This document shows, in pieces, positions 48,392 to 61,098 of a stretch of DNA of 64,000 nt (the stretch's first letter is position 1; every line of letters begins with the position of its first letter). The translations under genes were made by a program, and so were the position numbers. The notes under the pieces are model-generated. The model saw only the letters and a list, made by a program, of their open reading frames with translations, was not told the DNA's origin and ran no database searches. Source of the DNA: Harmothoe impar (taxonomy: Eukaryota; Annelida; Polychaeta; Phyllodocida; Polynoidae). The stretch covers positions 22,230,618 to 22,294,617 of the forward strand of contig OX381714.1 in NCBI GenBank assembly GCA_947462335.1, written 5' to 3'.

Positions 48392-50105
48392 GTAAGGGTC
48401 CTAATATGATGGGGCCCTGGATGGGTGGATGGGTCGTCTCCCCACGTGCTGCATATCAATTTTAGGACGAATATGGAGTCCACACCTGTCCTTTGCTGCA
48501 GCCATGACATTACAGGACATTTGCTGGGATAACTAGCCTACTGAGAACGATGTAAGTAATTTGTTTCCTTGACCCTTTCAGGATGGAAATACCTTATGTC
48601 ATTTCCTTGTCCCGATGCACCAATGCAGAGGCAGTGGGTAACTTACAACCTGTAGGTTCCACATCATGCATGAATGCAGCATTGGTGACAAATGGGCTTA
48701 AACACAGTTTGTTACCCTTAAAAGGTTCAGAAAGTGCTTACACTGATGAATCTACTGAAACCTAATTACTGATTAACTAGACTCAGCCTCGGCTCTAACA
48801 TGCTAGCAGCAATGTCAGACTGCAACCTCAGATACCGCTATTTGGTAAGAGGGTCTAATGTGGTATCTAGACCCCCTTACCCTACCACCCACCCTGTGGC
48901 ATGACTGTGGCTGAGGTCGGGGACCCTGAGGAATGCACCGTGACCTCCAAACTGACACCTGCTATTTGTGTTTGGACCCTTTGTTTTGCTGGAACTGTCT
49001 CAACAACCCAAAAAACTCCCAAGACACCATTGTCTCTCAACTTCCCCACCCTGAACCCATAATATAACCTCATTTGACCATCAGTGAGCTGTAACAATAG
49101 CTGTCTCTCACAAACCTCAGGGGCTCTGCCTGCATGAGATCTACTATGCGGCACTGTGCAACATGTATTTCTCCTTCCTTGGCCATGCTCCTTCTTCAGC
49201 CCCAATCAACGGTGAATGAATTACATTTGTTGAAAGACCATCGTTGTTCATATGAATGTTGGAAGTAAAACAATGCCAAAAATAAAACTTAAATAAAAGT
49301 GATTTGGATAATAAGAAACTGCTCACCTGAACAATGAACTGCACAAACAGTGTCAAATAGGGTCAGCAGAAATACCCAATAACATGACCCACCCACACAT
49401 TGCCGACCACAACCTGCCCTGCCCTCCCGAACTGCCAACTGTCAAAGCTTCAACCTTCCGCTCATTTCCTCCACCCACTTCCTTCCATCCCCACCCACAC
49501 AGTCATATTTCCCCAGCTGGTTTCTCTGACAAATGCCACACAAATCCCCAAATCTGCAGGGGGCGGAGGTTATTGCGTCCCAGACTTACACAGAACATCT
49601 CCACCACATGTCAGTATAGAGTAAGACAGCTGCCACCCTTCCTGTCTGGTAGATTCTGTTAGCTACACCAGACTTCAACTAGCGTGTCTCAATGGAGAGC
49701 AGCTGTAATTCCCGTAATTGTCAACATAGTGGGGTTAGGTTAAGTCTCCAGACCTCTCCTCCTTTACAGAAGTGGGCTTCACGTGGCCAGAAGACATATC
49801 CCCTAATGTAACCAATGAGACAGAGGACTGTGTGGCTCCTGGAGCACCATTGTGGTTGGATTGACGGTGTATAGGGATATAACACTAAGCCTCTACAGTG
49901 TATGTTGAATGATACCTTTATACCTCTCAGGGATCTATAACATTAAGGGTATACACTGGGATTACATGTCCTTAAAGTAATCCCCTTTGTAGCAGCTGTC
50001 AGGGATCCTCTGGGCTATGGACGACCATGGTCTCCTCCTCAGTACGGCACCCCTTCGGGTAAGATAAATGGATTCAGTAGGGATGGGTGGTGGACGGCTG
50101 ATGGG

Positions 50106-50630
50106 TTTACTATACAAAAAAATCCTGCTGAATCCAAATTGTGTGGTCTTGATTCTCAGAAAACGACAAAAAACACTCAAAAATGAAGTTTGATGGTGCA
50201 AAGTATTAAAAATATATACAAAATAATCTCTCTAAAAATATATACAAAAGATCTCTCAATCTGAAAGGCACCGTGTCTGTGTATAACTCTACCTACCCTG
50301 CACACTGCCTATCCCTCAGGCTACTTATCCCTCAAGTTACCTATGCCAAGAGTTAGAACCTTCTCTTAAATTAGCTCATCCCTCCAAAAGCTTAAGGACT
50401 AAAGCTTACCCCTCTCCTTGCTACTCTTGCCCACTTTCTGTGCCTACCCATCCCTGAGTCTAATCCCCAATCTGTATATCATCCAGCCTACCTATCCCTC
50501 ATTGTGACTATCCCTCACTCTGTCTATTCGTCATGTTGATCAGGGCTAGAGGGGGGTGGATTGCCACACTATACCCATAGGCGAGGCTCTGAGTGGGACC
50601 TCCTATGTATACCCTATATGCTTCTTGCAC
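50106..50630. mobile_element. Shortened copy of the giant foldback repeat
   Basis: 'aaaaaaatcctgctgaatcc' and the following 'cactcaaaaatgaagtttga' and 'ctatccctca' repeats match 61310-61800. Its right end (50540-50630) is the inverse of 61099-61190 ('gcaagaagcatatagggta', 'cctcgcctatgggcatagtg'). It separates blocks B and C. Confidence 0.75.
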
Positions 50631-53182
50631 ATACCACAAATACACATCTGACAGCCCTTGCTTTGCATATTTTTCTATAGTGATTCTACCAAATCAATAT
50701 CTATGGATACATTGCAACATACATCGTTGTAGTTTAATTATTCATACATCTGTATGGCCAATGAGAAACCTGGGTTATTGCACCCGACCTCCCTAAATGT
50801 TTAGGCCGCAGGTTGACCACTACACACAGACTCTGATTATACTCATAGTTCCCACCCTGAGATGTGGTGCCCTATATAGATCATCAAAGGGCTTCCGCAC
50901 TAAACCCAACACCAGATGAAAAGGCCACCTCCAGCCCCACTACCTATGCATTGTCTGTTTATGGCAGTAGACTGTACAGTATAAGATACTGTCAGGACTC
51001 TTACTTACCACGAGGTACCACAAGGACATTTATCTAGTTTTGACAGGAGTATGTGCAAGACTAGGTGCCATCAGGACCCTTAATTAATTGGGTCTGGACA
51101 GGACCATCCGATGTGAACTGCTACAGCTACTACTTGCTGCATGTGAGAGGCAGCTATGGGTGACTAACTATGACATTGCTCTTTGCTCTTTTGCTACCTC
51201 TAATTGAGTGCATGTTACACCTAATACATCATGATCCTCTTACACCATGCCCTATTCATACCCATGCCAGTCTGTTTCCATCTGTGTGCACTGTACACTA
51301 AGAAAGACCATACTGATTTTTGTCCTTATCATGGATTATTTATAGCTAGCTAGTGACTCTCTTTTCTAGCCTACTTGAGGTTGCAATGCTTGGTTTATGC
51401 AAGGTCTGCGTCTGCTGGAGCAAGGACAACTGACTACTCACTATAATGATGTATCCATTATTAACTCATATTAATACATCATATAACCCTACTGTCGATT
51501 GATTGGTCCTCCTTTGTCAGATTGCTTAAGGTACAATAGGCACTGCCAGATTGTGTGAGGTAAATAAGCAGATGTTGCTGTTAGATTGTGTGAGGTAAAT
51601 AAGGAGATGTTGCTGTCAGAGTGTGTGAGGTAAATAAACAGATGTCAGAATGTGTAAGGGAAATAGTCAATGCTGTCAGCACTCATAGCTAACAGTGTGG
51701 TGATGGCTATGCAGCACTTACAGGACACTCTATATTAAAAAGTAATTAGTGTACATGCCTCCAGGCCAGACATATCTAGATCCTATGAGAGCTCATGACA
51801 GCACAATCAATAAACATTAATGAAGGCTGAATACAGGTCAGTTAAAAGTATATGTAGCCCTTAAAGGACGGCGTGATGTCATCATGGAATCCTGTTCTGC
51901 ATTAGTACATCATGTTAACCCTCTTGGCTGAGCATAATGCATTTATCCAGCACTATAAAACTGCTGGCAAAGACGTTATTCTGCTCTTAAAGGATTATGA
52001 ATATGCTTAACCTTTCGAGGGCCTCGTAGTGCTTTCATGCATGATACCTTTGTCATAATAAATGTAGCGCTGGCGACTAACTCACCTAGACAATATATTT
52101 GCATCAAGCTGACCTATAGAGTGATAAGCACCTGAAAGTCATGAGATACTAATGCAATCAGGAAAATACTACTCTTTAGCACATATGTCCTTAAAGGGTA
52201 AAGGACCTTGCTGCATTAAGTGTAAAAACTGCTTCTGTCTACGGACACACCACTCAGACTGTGACAGCTGCTGAAGGTGTTACATAGTGTAAAAAGTAGG
52301 AGCCAGTCAGTAAAACGTACCTTGGTAGATATATCTCATATCTGCTGTCACCACACCAAGTGTACTTAAGGTGCTCAGTATGTACAAGTAAAGCTAACAC
52401 TCTGATGGACATGAGCTGAAGCTAACCTACAATATGTTAACATTGCCAGTATACAGATAATAAGTGCTTCAAATGCAGAATTACCAAAGGAGGTACATCT
52501 AAAAGTGAATCCTACTTTTTTAAGTGTTTTATTGGATCTAATTGGTTTTGCAACCAAAATCGAGCTCAGGCATACTGCCCTTCCACCATGTCACCAGCAT
52601 GGCAGATAATTGAATTGTATTTATGAAACATACAAGGTAATCCTTTCCATAGCAGGTTTGAATTTCCAATTGGCCTCCATAAACTAGAAGGTCTGAGATA
52701 ATTCCATGTGACAATCATTCTTGTTCAAATTGATACAACGAAAATTCATCATTTATATAAATTTGGTTATGTCAAATGGGCGCAATTTAGTATAAGCAGT
52801 TAGCATAATTATGACAAAACCATTGTTAAACAAGCAAATTCTAAGATTGGAATGGAATAATGTGTTGGTTAAGGTTGATCGCTACTCTTAACTTTGTATC
52901 CATGAAATGTCCTGTTTTTTCCCCCAAAGGTAGCTTATATCATTTAGAAATGGAAAATGTAAAAAAAATGGGGGGGTCCCGAGCTACTTTTTTTATTACA
53001 GATTTTTGAAAAAAAAGTATTCTCTATTTTTGCCAAAAAATACAAAAAAATGGAAAATTTTCATGATTTTTTTCTTAGTGAACCAATGCCTACATTAATT
53101 TTGTATTGCACATGAATAATCCTAGGTTATGTCCTTTAGTGGGAAAAATAAAATCATGGTCCAAAAATGACATTGATGTTAA

Positions 53183-53906
53183 GGGGTCGTAATAGGCAGG
53201 ATTCATAAAAACATTTTTTGATGTAAAAATAGTACAAAGTACATCAAAACTGTAAATATGATATATGGTTGTGACCACCTGTAATGCCTCTATAATATCT
53301 CCCTGCTTCTGACATTTTGTTCCACATGGAACCTGATTGGAACAAAAACGTTCTTTTTCAGCTTCTTTTGCTTTGAACAGCATTAAAGGGTGAAAATACA
53401 CAACGATTTTCATTTCTATTTAGTGGGACTTTTAACTGATGTGATTTCGGAGGGCCCTTTCTTTTCTTTTGCCGATACTCCAATTATTAAGGTCTCTAAA
53501 GCTGTTCAAAGTTGGGTAGTTGCTTTAAATCACTTTTTCATAATAGAGGAAATTGACTATTTCTAAGGTACTACCCAACTTTGAACAGCTCTGTAGACCT
53601 TAATAACTGGAGTATCTACAAAAGAAAAAAAAAAGCCCTCCGAAATCACATCAATTAAAAGTCCAAATAATTAGATATGAGCATTCATTTTTTTTGTCCT
53701 TTTATGCTGTTCAAAGCAAAGATAGCTAAAAAAAGAATGTTTTTGATCCAAATAAGTTCCATAAAGAACAATATCCCAGAAATAGCAAAATATCTTAAAG
53801 AGGCATGATATACAAATACAACCATGTATGACAGGTGCAGGTTTATCATATTTTGACTTGATTTTTCATGCTGAAGTCCTTTCTAGATTCTACCTATTAC
53901 GACCCC
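53183..53906. mobile_element. Foldback element flanked by TTAA (piggyBac-like MITE)
   Basis: Nearly the whole 724 bp is an imperfect palindrome. The left end GGGGTCGTAATAGG and right end CCTATTACGACCCC are flanked by TTAA (53179-53182, 53907-53910); arms meet near 53545 ('cccaactttgaacagctc' opposite 'gagctgttcaaagttggg', with small differences). Block B at 48085-48100 reads 'attgatgttaaataaggag', consistent with a single TTAA there. TTAA duplication is typical of piggyBac elements. No transposase. Confidence 0.7.
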
Positions 53907-55927
53907 TTAAATAAGGAGAAATCCCTCAATGTGAGCAGATTCCAGCTTCATGATATTGAAGAGGCCTCATCAGTTGCCGTCCCAGAACAGCCTCACTCCA
54001 CTGTCAGGTCACATGGAGGTCACGTGATGCTGCCCCCAGGGCCCGACCATGACCCTGTACTACCGGGATGGATGCGTGATGGAAGAGACAGAGGAGGAGA
54101 CCTGGGTGATGCCTAGGGAGTAGTGTGTGGGTGTCATCCTGCCAGGACACTCTTCTCTCTCCCCGGCCACAAGACTGCTTGTATTTGTTCCACAACTAGG
54201 TAAGGGTCCTTATATGATGGGGCCCTGGATGGGTGGATGGGTCGTCTCCCCATGTGTTGCATATCAATTTTAGGACGAATATGGAGTCCACACCTGTCCT
54301 TTGCTGCAGCCATGACGTTACAGGACATTTGCTGGGATAACTAGCCTACTGAGACCGATGTAAGTAATTTGTTTCCTTGGTCCTTTTAGGATTGAAATAC
54401 CTTATGTCATTTCGTTGTTCAGATACACCAATGCAGAGGCAGTGAGTAACTTACAACCTGTAGGTTCCACATCATCTATGAATGCAGCATTGGTGACAAA
54501 TGGGCTTAAACACAGTTTGTTACCCTTAAAAGGTTCAGAAAGTGCTTACACTGATGAATCTACTGAAACCTAGTTACTGATTAACTGGCCTCAGCCTCGG
54601 CTCTAACATGCTAGCAGCAATGTCAGACTGCAACCTCAGATACCGCTATTTGGTAAGAGGGTCTAATGTGGTATCTAGACCCCCTTACCCTACCACCCAC
54701 CCTGTGGCATGACTGTGGCTGAGGTCGGGGACCCTGAGGGATGCACCGTGACCTCCAAACTGACACCTGCTATTTGTATTTGGACCCTTTGTTTTACTGG
54801 AACTGTCTCAACAACCCAAAACACTCCCAAAAGACCATTGTCTCCTCCCCACCCTGAACCCACAACTACATTTGACCATCAGTGAGCTGTAACATTAGTT
54901 CTGTCTCACAAACCTCAGGGGCTCAGCCTAACGTCTACTGTGCTGCATTTGCTGATATTTCCATGATCAAGGCTTGGACCTGTTTCGCTATGACAAGCGT
55001 ACAGGTCGAATGAGAGAGATGAGGTTCTGTACTCTCAATATGTGAGTGGTTTGGGAATGGTTTTGGAACGTCAGGGTTAAAATACTGGAAGTATTTGTGT
55101 GATGGAAGTTTTAAGTTTGATATTGTATTAAAAACATATTCCTATTTTTGCTTATAAAACAGTTGCAGTGAGAACCGTGACTCAGTATGAATAACAATTC
55201 TTACAATCTTACATACATTTTAAGACTATTTAGCTATATCAAGGGCTTAATGGCTGCTATCGTATTTGCATAAGTATGCACTCAGGTGTGTATTGACGTA
55301 TTCATGTTATTGGGGGTGCTAATATGAATGAAGTGGTATTTCCCCTTTCTATTTCTATTACTCTTGACCTTGTGAGAGCCTCTACTGTATACAAACAATT
55401 CAGTAGATTCATCAGGCTACTATATTTTCATGTAGTTTGATGAGTAGCCAAACGTAATTACTGATTACATTGCTTAAAGGCCTGCATATTAGGAATCTCT
55501 TCATTTTCATGTGGTTTTACTTCAACGCATGCATTAGCATGGACATGCAGGTCATGTGTCCTTTGCAACACGGATTCCCCATACTTGGCCATGCTCCTTG
55601 TTCAGCCCCCATTCCTAGCCCTTAACAAATGTGTTTTATTTTTATTAGCTTGATTCACAACATGTATGTTATAACACATTCTACCTCCGAGACCCCTTCT
55701 CTTTTTGCAGGAATCTTGAAGCAGTCTTGAACACACAGTCATACCGGTCAATGAATATTATTTATTGCTTTAATGTATATATCATTAATGTTGTTCACAA
55801 GCTGTAAAGATGGGTGGGTGCATCAGTATGCAGGTTCGGTATACAGAACGTCAAAGTTAAGGTTTCTGATACTACACAAAACACTTCTTTTGATATATAT
55901 TCAACCTTTGGGCTATTACATTGTTTA

Positions 55928-56045
55928 TGGCCACCGTCCACAGAGCATAAATCGGCCGTATACCAAGAAAATTACCATACATTCCCTATGTAAATTGTGT
56001 ATAGAATGGCCGTATACGGCCGATTTATGCTCTGTGAACGGTGAC
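55928..56045. mobile_element. Short palindromic MITE
   Basis: 'agcataaatcggccgtatac' faces 'gtatacggccgatttatgct'; flanking parts ('ggccaccgtccacag', 'ctgtgaacggtgacc') extend the arms to about 36 bp around a 45-bp centre. Confidence 0.75.
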
Positions 56046-57197
56046 CCTTAGCGGCCCTGTTTACACTACTCCTAATAACCAAATGTTTTAAGGACCGCAG
56101 TAGACAAACCTCTAAACAGTTACTCATGGCATGTTTCTCACGATATATATCTCTATCAATGGTCAATGACTAACATTTGTTGAAAGACCATCATTGTTCA
56201 TAAGAATGTTGGAAGTAAAATAATGCCAATAATAATGCTTAAATAGAAGTGATTTGGATAATAAGAAACTGCTCACCTGAACAATGAACTGCACAAACAG
56301 TGCCAACTGCCAAAGCGTCAACCTTCCGCCCACTTCCTCCACCCGCTTCCTTCCATCCCCACCCACACCGTCATATTTCCCAAGCTGGTTTCTCTGACAA
56401 ATGCCACGCAAATCCCCAAATCTGCAGGGGGCGGAGGTTATTGCGTCCCAGACTTACACAGAACATCTCCACCACATGTCAGTATAGAGTACAGCTGCCA
56501 CCCTTCCTGTCTGGTAGATTCTGTTAGATACACCAGACTTCAACTAGCGTGTCTCAATGCAGTGCAGCTGTAATTCCCGTAATTGCCAACATAGTGGGGT
56601 TAGGTTAAGTCTCCAGACCTCTCCTCCTTTACAGAAGTGGGCTTCACACTGGCTGTCTGGCCAGAAGACATGTCCCCTAATGTAACCAATGAGACAGAGG
56701 ACTGTGGGGCTCCTGGAGCACCATTGTGGTTGGATTGACGGTGTATAGGGATATAACACTAAGCCTCTACAGTGTATGTTGAATGATACCTTTATACCTC
56801 TCAGGGATCTATAACATTAAGGGTATACAGTGGGATTACATGTCCTTAAAGTAATGCCCATTGTAGCAGCTGTCAGGGATCCTCTGGGCTATAGACGACC
56901 ATGGTCTCCTCCTCAGTACGGCACCCCTTGGGGTAAGACGATGCTAACCAGATTCAGCAGGGACGGGTCGCAGGACGGCTTCTGGCTGCAGGAGTTGGGG
57001 TGGTGTAGCAGCTTGGTGCCTGGAGGGCCATGTCGCAGTGAGAGCTGGTCTAAGGTGGGGTTAGTGTGATGTAGTCTGATGCTTATATGGGCTGTTACAT
57101 GGTACAGGCATCTGGTTGATACATGGGGTGATCCGCGAATATGCCACTTATCTGTTGTATGTATTGATCCCTCATATATATAGCAAATATATAGACA

Positions 57198-57386
57198 AAT
57201 GCCAATGCCCATTGATTCTGTCTCTGTCATAATTCACGACCGAGGGCTGGGGCCATATACCCCAAAGCTGCAGCAGAAAGATATAAACAATTGACTCCTA
57301 TTTTTCTGGCTGCAGGCTGAGTGGGATATGCCCCAGCCCCACGAGTGAAATATGTCAGAGATGGTATCAATATAGTTGGAATTTGT
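57198..57386. mobile_element. Second copy of the GGGGCTGGGGC foldback element
   Basis: Related to 31727-31875: 'gccaatgcccattgattctg' and 'gagggctggggcc' on the left, 'ccccagccccacgagtgaaa' and 'gagatggtatcaat' on the right. Confidence 0.65.
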
Positions 57387-57531
57387 GTTTATCTTTTTTA
57401 TTTGAAGCCATTTAAGGAAGGGATGACCCCAACGACCCGCAAAGAGTGGTCGTTGAGCCAATTCTGTCCTTTGCAGAATGTCAGTCTATAAGGGACCTAA
57501 AGTTCATTTTAGACTGATTTATTCAACAATA

Positions 57532-57945
57532 TGTAGTGGTTCGGAATCTCAGAAAGAGAACAAGAACGTCAGTTTCCGAGTGCGAAGTAGAAAGAGTGTT
57601 TTATTTAACGTATCCCTAGTACAATTGAATCTAGTCTTAACCCGAAGGGTAAGACGAAGCAGTCCTGGTTCAATCTAGTGATTGGGGTAGGGTAATGCTG
57701 GGAGTCAGCCGGGCCTGCACTGACTGGCGACTATACGAGGAGGGGAGGTTTATATACCCCCTTTGGATATGAAATCGACATGATCACGTGTCGGTTAGCT
57801 CCCGCCTGAAACGTGGTGCGCAGTACCCGAGAGAGGACAGTCGCCCCCTCTGGGATACCGCCCACACTAACGCCAGGCGGGAACAACCCGAACTAACCCT
57901 CCTCGGTCACCTGGATGGAAATGATTACCGTAGTAAACCCCTACA
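57532..57945 (-). mobile_element. LTR (probably the 3' LTR) of a retrotransposon
   Basis: On the minus strand it begins TGTAGGGGTTTACTACGG and ends CCGAACCACTACA, i.e. TG...CA with matching short ends. It contains GTATATAAACC (TATA) and AATAAAAC (poly-A signal) in promoter-to-polyA order. Directly upstream on the minus strand lies the purine tract CTAGGGGGGTAG (57946-57958), as expected before a 3' LTR. No second LTR was found in the window. Confidence 0.7.
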
Positions 57946-58679
57946 CTACCCCCCCTAGACAACACTAGGTGTGGTAAAAACCTGAGTAGTAACTCATAAT
58001 AATAAAAATAGTTTGACAACCAGAAGTAGTTTGTCTATACACTATACATAAAAGGGTTTTACTACAATTAGTCATATGTAATATATGATAAACAATATAT
58101 CGATGAAATTAAGGCATTACACTGTCATAGTTACCTTATGATATGACTTATACATTTTAGTAGAACCCGAAGTAGTTACCATTAGTTTGTAACTATCTTC
58201 TATTAAAAATTACATATATAGTCCTGATAAGGACCTTAAAAAAATATGATCGGCAAGTGTGTACCAATTCCGAAGAATCATTACCAGCCCTGAAAAGGAC
58301 TCACAGGCCTTAAAAAAAATTACATAGGGATACATGATAACCTCTCTCCGCACCAGAATCAAAATTTTTATCACCTCCGTTTTTCATAACAAAATATATC
58401 TACCACTACTAGATATACATACTCTTATTAACATCCACCCGAAGTGGTCAACGTTTGAACACAGTTATGGTTTATACAGATCTTTGGTAATATCCTGAGT
58501 ATCATAAACTATCGTAGTGTATCAGCACCATAAATATATATATTAGGAACATGGACGAGAATGTATTTTAATAAATAATCTGGAACTACAGCGGTATACT
58601 GCAGGACCTCACAAAAGTGCTATGTCGACTTAAATGTCGGGAAGTGGGCTGATCTCCGGATCTGCTTTGGGACGAGTAC

Positions 58680-58813
58680 GTGAGGTGCTCTCCTCTTCAT
58701 CTTAGACGACTGAGTGAGGTGTTCTCCTCTTCATCTTGGACGAGTGAGTGAGGTGCTCTCCTCTTCATCTTGGACGACTGAGTGAGGTGCTCTCCTCTTC
58801 CGGTCTACCAGAA
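58680..58813. repeat. 34-bp minisatellite, four copies
   Basis: 'gtgaggtgctctcctcttca' plus 'tcttggacgactga' starts at 58680, 58714, 58748 and 58782. Confidence 0.9.
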
Positions 58814-59020
58814 AAAGGTAGACTCATGTAGATGTAATTTTGTTTAAACGTATACAAATGTGGAAATAATATTAATACTTGGTATATATATTTTTACCTA
58901 AGAACCTAAGGGTTCTTTTTATACGAAGGGATAGTCCCTTCCTATGCACCTTCGCCTTTTATAGCCGAAGGTGTCCCTGAAACAACTACAGCTGTATTCA
59001 GTTGCCCGAAGGATTTTGTT

Positions 59021-59965
59021 TCAACCTTCAGGTACCTCCTTCTTCTGGATGGCATCCTTGAGTTGCTCAAGGGTCCCATCCCAGTCAGAGAATTTCATCC
59101 CGAGACAAACTTTAAACTTTGCCTTCATCTCTCGGATTTCTTCCTGGAGATCATTACATTCCTCCCGGACTGTTGCTTCTAGCCCAGCTTTGTCCCGCTG
59201 TGCTTCCAAGAACCTAGTCTTGGAGACCACTTCATCAGCGGTCTCCTTCTGAAGGCTGTCCTTCGCCTTCCGGTGACACTTCCTCACGCCTTCAACGAAG
59301 TGTTGTACTACCCTCTTGTGGTAATCTTCGGCCATCGCCCGTTGTTCCTTCTGGAAGTCGTCCAGAATTTCCTGTCCAATCTGATTGGACAGTTTGGCAT
59401 CCTTCGGAAAGTAGGAGGTGGCATCCTTTGGGAAATATGATGCTATTGGTGCCACCTTTAGAGTCACCAAAGGCTTCTCCTTTTTAGTCTTGACATCCTG
59501 GGCTTTCTCAGGAGGATCAACAGTTGGTTTCCCAACGTCAACCGGCTTCCCTGGTGGTGGAACCGGCTTACCCGGTGGTGTCACCCGTGCTGGTACTGGA
59601 GCTTTTGTTGGCGGAGGGGGTGGTCTCATAGGGTCCTCCCCCGGCCCGGTGATCCGGTGGAAAGGCTTAAATGCCTTATGGGGTGGCGGCTGTTGTTGGT
59701 GTCGCGAAGCATCCCTACCGGCATGCTTTAACACTTGTTGGTGTATTCCCGAAGGGGCGGCTGGTTCAGCACGTCCCGAGGTAGACGAAGGTCTACTCGT
59801 AGGGCCCCCTTGGTATCCGGCGTCGGGTATGACACCCCCCTGGGCAGACGAGGTGGACGCCACATGACGCACCATGTCATACCAGGACCTGGAGGAATCA
59901 TAATCCTCCCCAGGACTCCGACGTCCCCGTCGCGCCAGCTCCCTATCGATCTCCCTCTGGACTCA
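59021..59965 (-). CDS. Gag-like or accessory protein of the LTR element, 5'-truncated
   Basis: The ORF at 59875-59021 (284 codons) is open further upstream in the same frame to about 59955 (VQREIDRELARRGRRSPG), where sequence resembling the neighbouring satellite begins, so the N-terminus is missing. The first half is rich in Pro, Gly and basic residues (PPPPTKAPVPARVTPPGKP) and has two copies of SYFPKDA. The second half is a predicted coiled coil with many Glu/Lys (LEATVREECNDLQEEI). No zinc knuckle, protease or RT is present. It lies 1.07 kb before the LTR, on the same strand, so it is either gag of a non-autonomous element or a last ORF in env position. Function unknown. Confidence 0.5.
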
Positions 59966-59984
59966 TTCTCATGAATGTGATGCA

Positions 59985-61098
59985 ACTCCTCTGTCTGACC
60001 GTTTTTGGGGTTTTTGCTGATTATAATGGACCCATTCATTGTTGTATGTAATTTTTTTCACCTATCATGTCCAAAAAGTTTAGTTCTAGCAGACTATATA
60101 TGGTTTACCCTACTTCTGTAACATATTTCTCCCATATGAGGCCAAAAACTAGCCAAAAATTGTCGTCAAATTCTATCCTAAGCAGAATATCCTGATTTTT
60201 TTTGAATCAACAGGTGCACTGCAGTCATTTATGTGTTTAACTATTAGAAACTGATACTTGGCTTCAATCTAAGTGAAAATCTTGTATATTTTTCTCATAT
60301 AGGCAGGGCAGGACAATTATAACTGTCTCCAGCCTACTTTCCTCTGTCTGACTGTTTTGGGGAATTTTTCTAGATTTGTAACCGTTTGCCATACCCAATG
60401 TACATTATAATATTTGAAGGTCTATAACATGTTCCATCACACATTTAATGTCACGTAGCATTGGGTAGAAAAATATCTCCTTCTCATATCTGCCTCCATT
60501 CCATGTAGAACAGTCATCAAAAAGTCGATGTAGCCCCACTCCTCTGTCTGACCTTTTTTTTTCAATCCAGTGGCCCATTTGGAGTTCATCTAAATAATTA
60601 TGTACAATATGTCCTTCATGTAGGCCCCATATGGGCCTCAAATGTAATCCAAACATTAAGACTGTGTGACTGACACAAACAAGGTACTGCGCTCAATTCA
60701 TCTCTTTTTCCTCTGTCTGACCACTTTTGAGCCATCCTGACCATTTTCAGATATCTGCTCTCAGCATGTAGAGTCCAGTTATTAAACTACCTGTCATATG
60801 TCCATCATGTAGGCCTGTATGGCCTTCTAACATGATCCAAATATCGCTGACTGATAAAAACAAATGGAGTGGTGGTTTACTGCCTCCGGTGCCCCTGGTT
60901 CCTCTGTCTGACCACTTTACAGCCATCCTGACCATTTTTAGAAATCTGCTGGCAGCATGCAGATTTAAGTTATTAAATTACCTATCACATGTGTATCATG
61001 TAGGCCCCTGTGGCCCTCTAACATAATCCAAACATCAGGGCTGGCCGTTCAACACAAATAAAGAAATGAAGTGTCAGTGTACTGCCTCTGGTAGCCCT
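59985..61098. repeat. Diverged satellite, unit about 170-200 bp
   Basis: 'cctctgtctgacc' or 'cctctgtctgact' recurs at 59988, 60341, 60541, 60710 and 60901, each followed by 'ttttggggttttt' or 'acttttgagccatcctgacc' and later 'catgtaggccccatatgg'. A degenerate copy probably fills the gap at 60160. Confidence 0.8.

Larger units (their letters stand above)
43400..50105. repeat. Segmental duplication block B
   Basis: 44095-45690 closely follows 50632-52460 of block C, and 48090-50100 follows 53910-57000. The first part (43424-44090) follows block A at 22640-23330. Contains the 1,143-bp tandem duplication. No gene with a recognisable product; the small conserved ORFs at 45602-45784 and 52375-52557 are shared only because of the duplication. 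Confidence 0.85.
50632..57060. repeat. Segmental duplication block C
   Basis: Colinear with block B from 44095 to 50100, apart from the material at 52870-53906 and extra sequence at about 54930-55600 shared with block A. It serves as an unoccupied-site reference for the element at 33540-42720. No recognisable gene. Confidence 0.85.

Noticed and set aside
48583..48765. Short ORF with LSRCTNAE as part of a growth-factor gene
   Set aside because: Its frame does not join in phase with the possible exon at 48232-48391, and no cystine-knot spacing is present.
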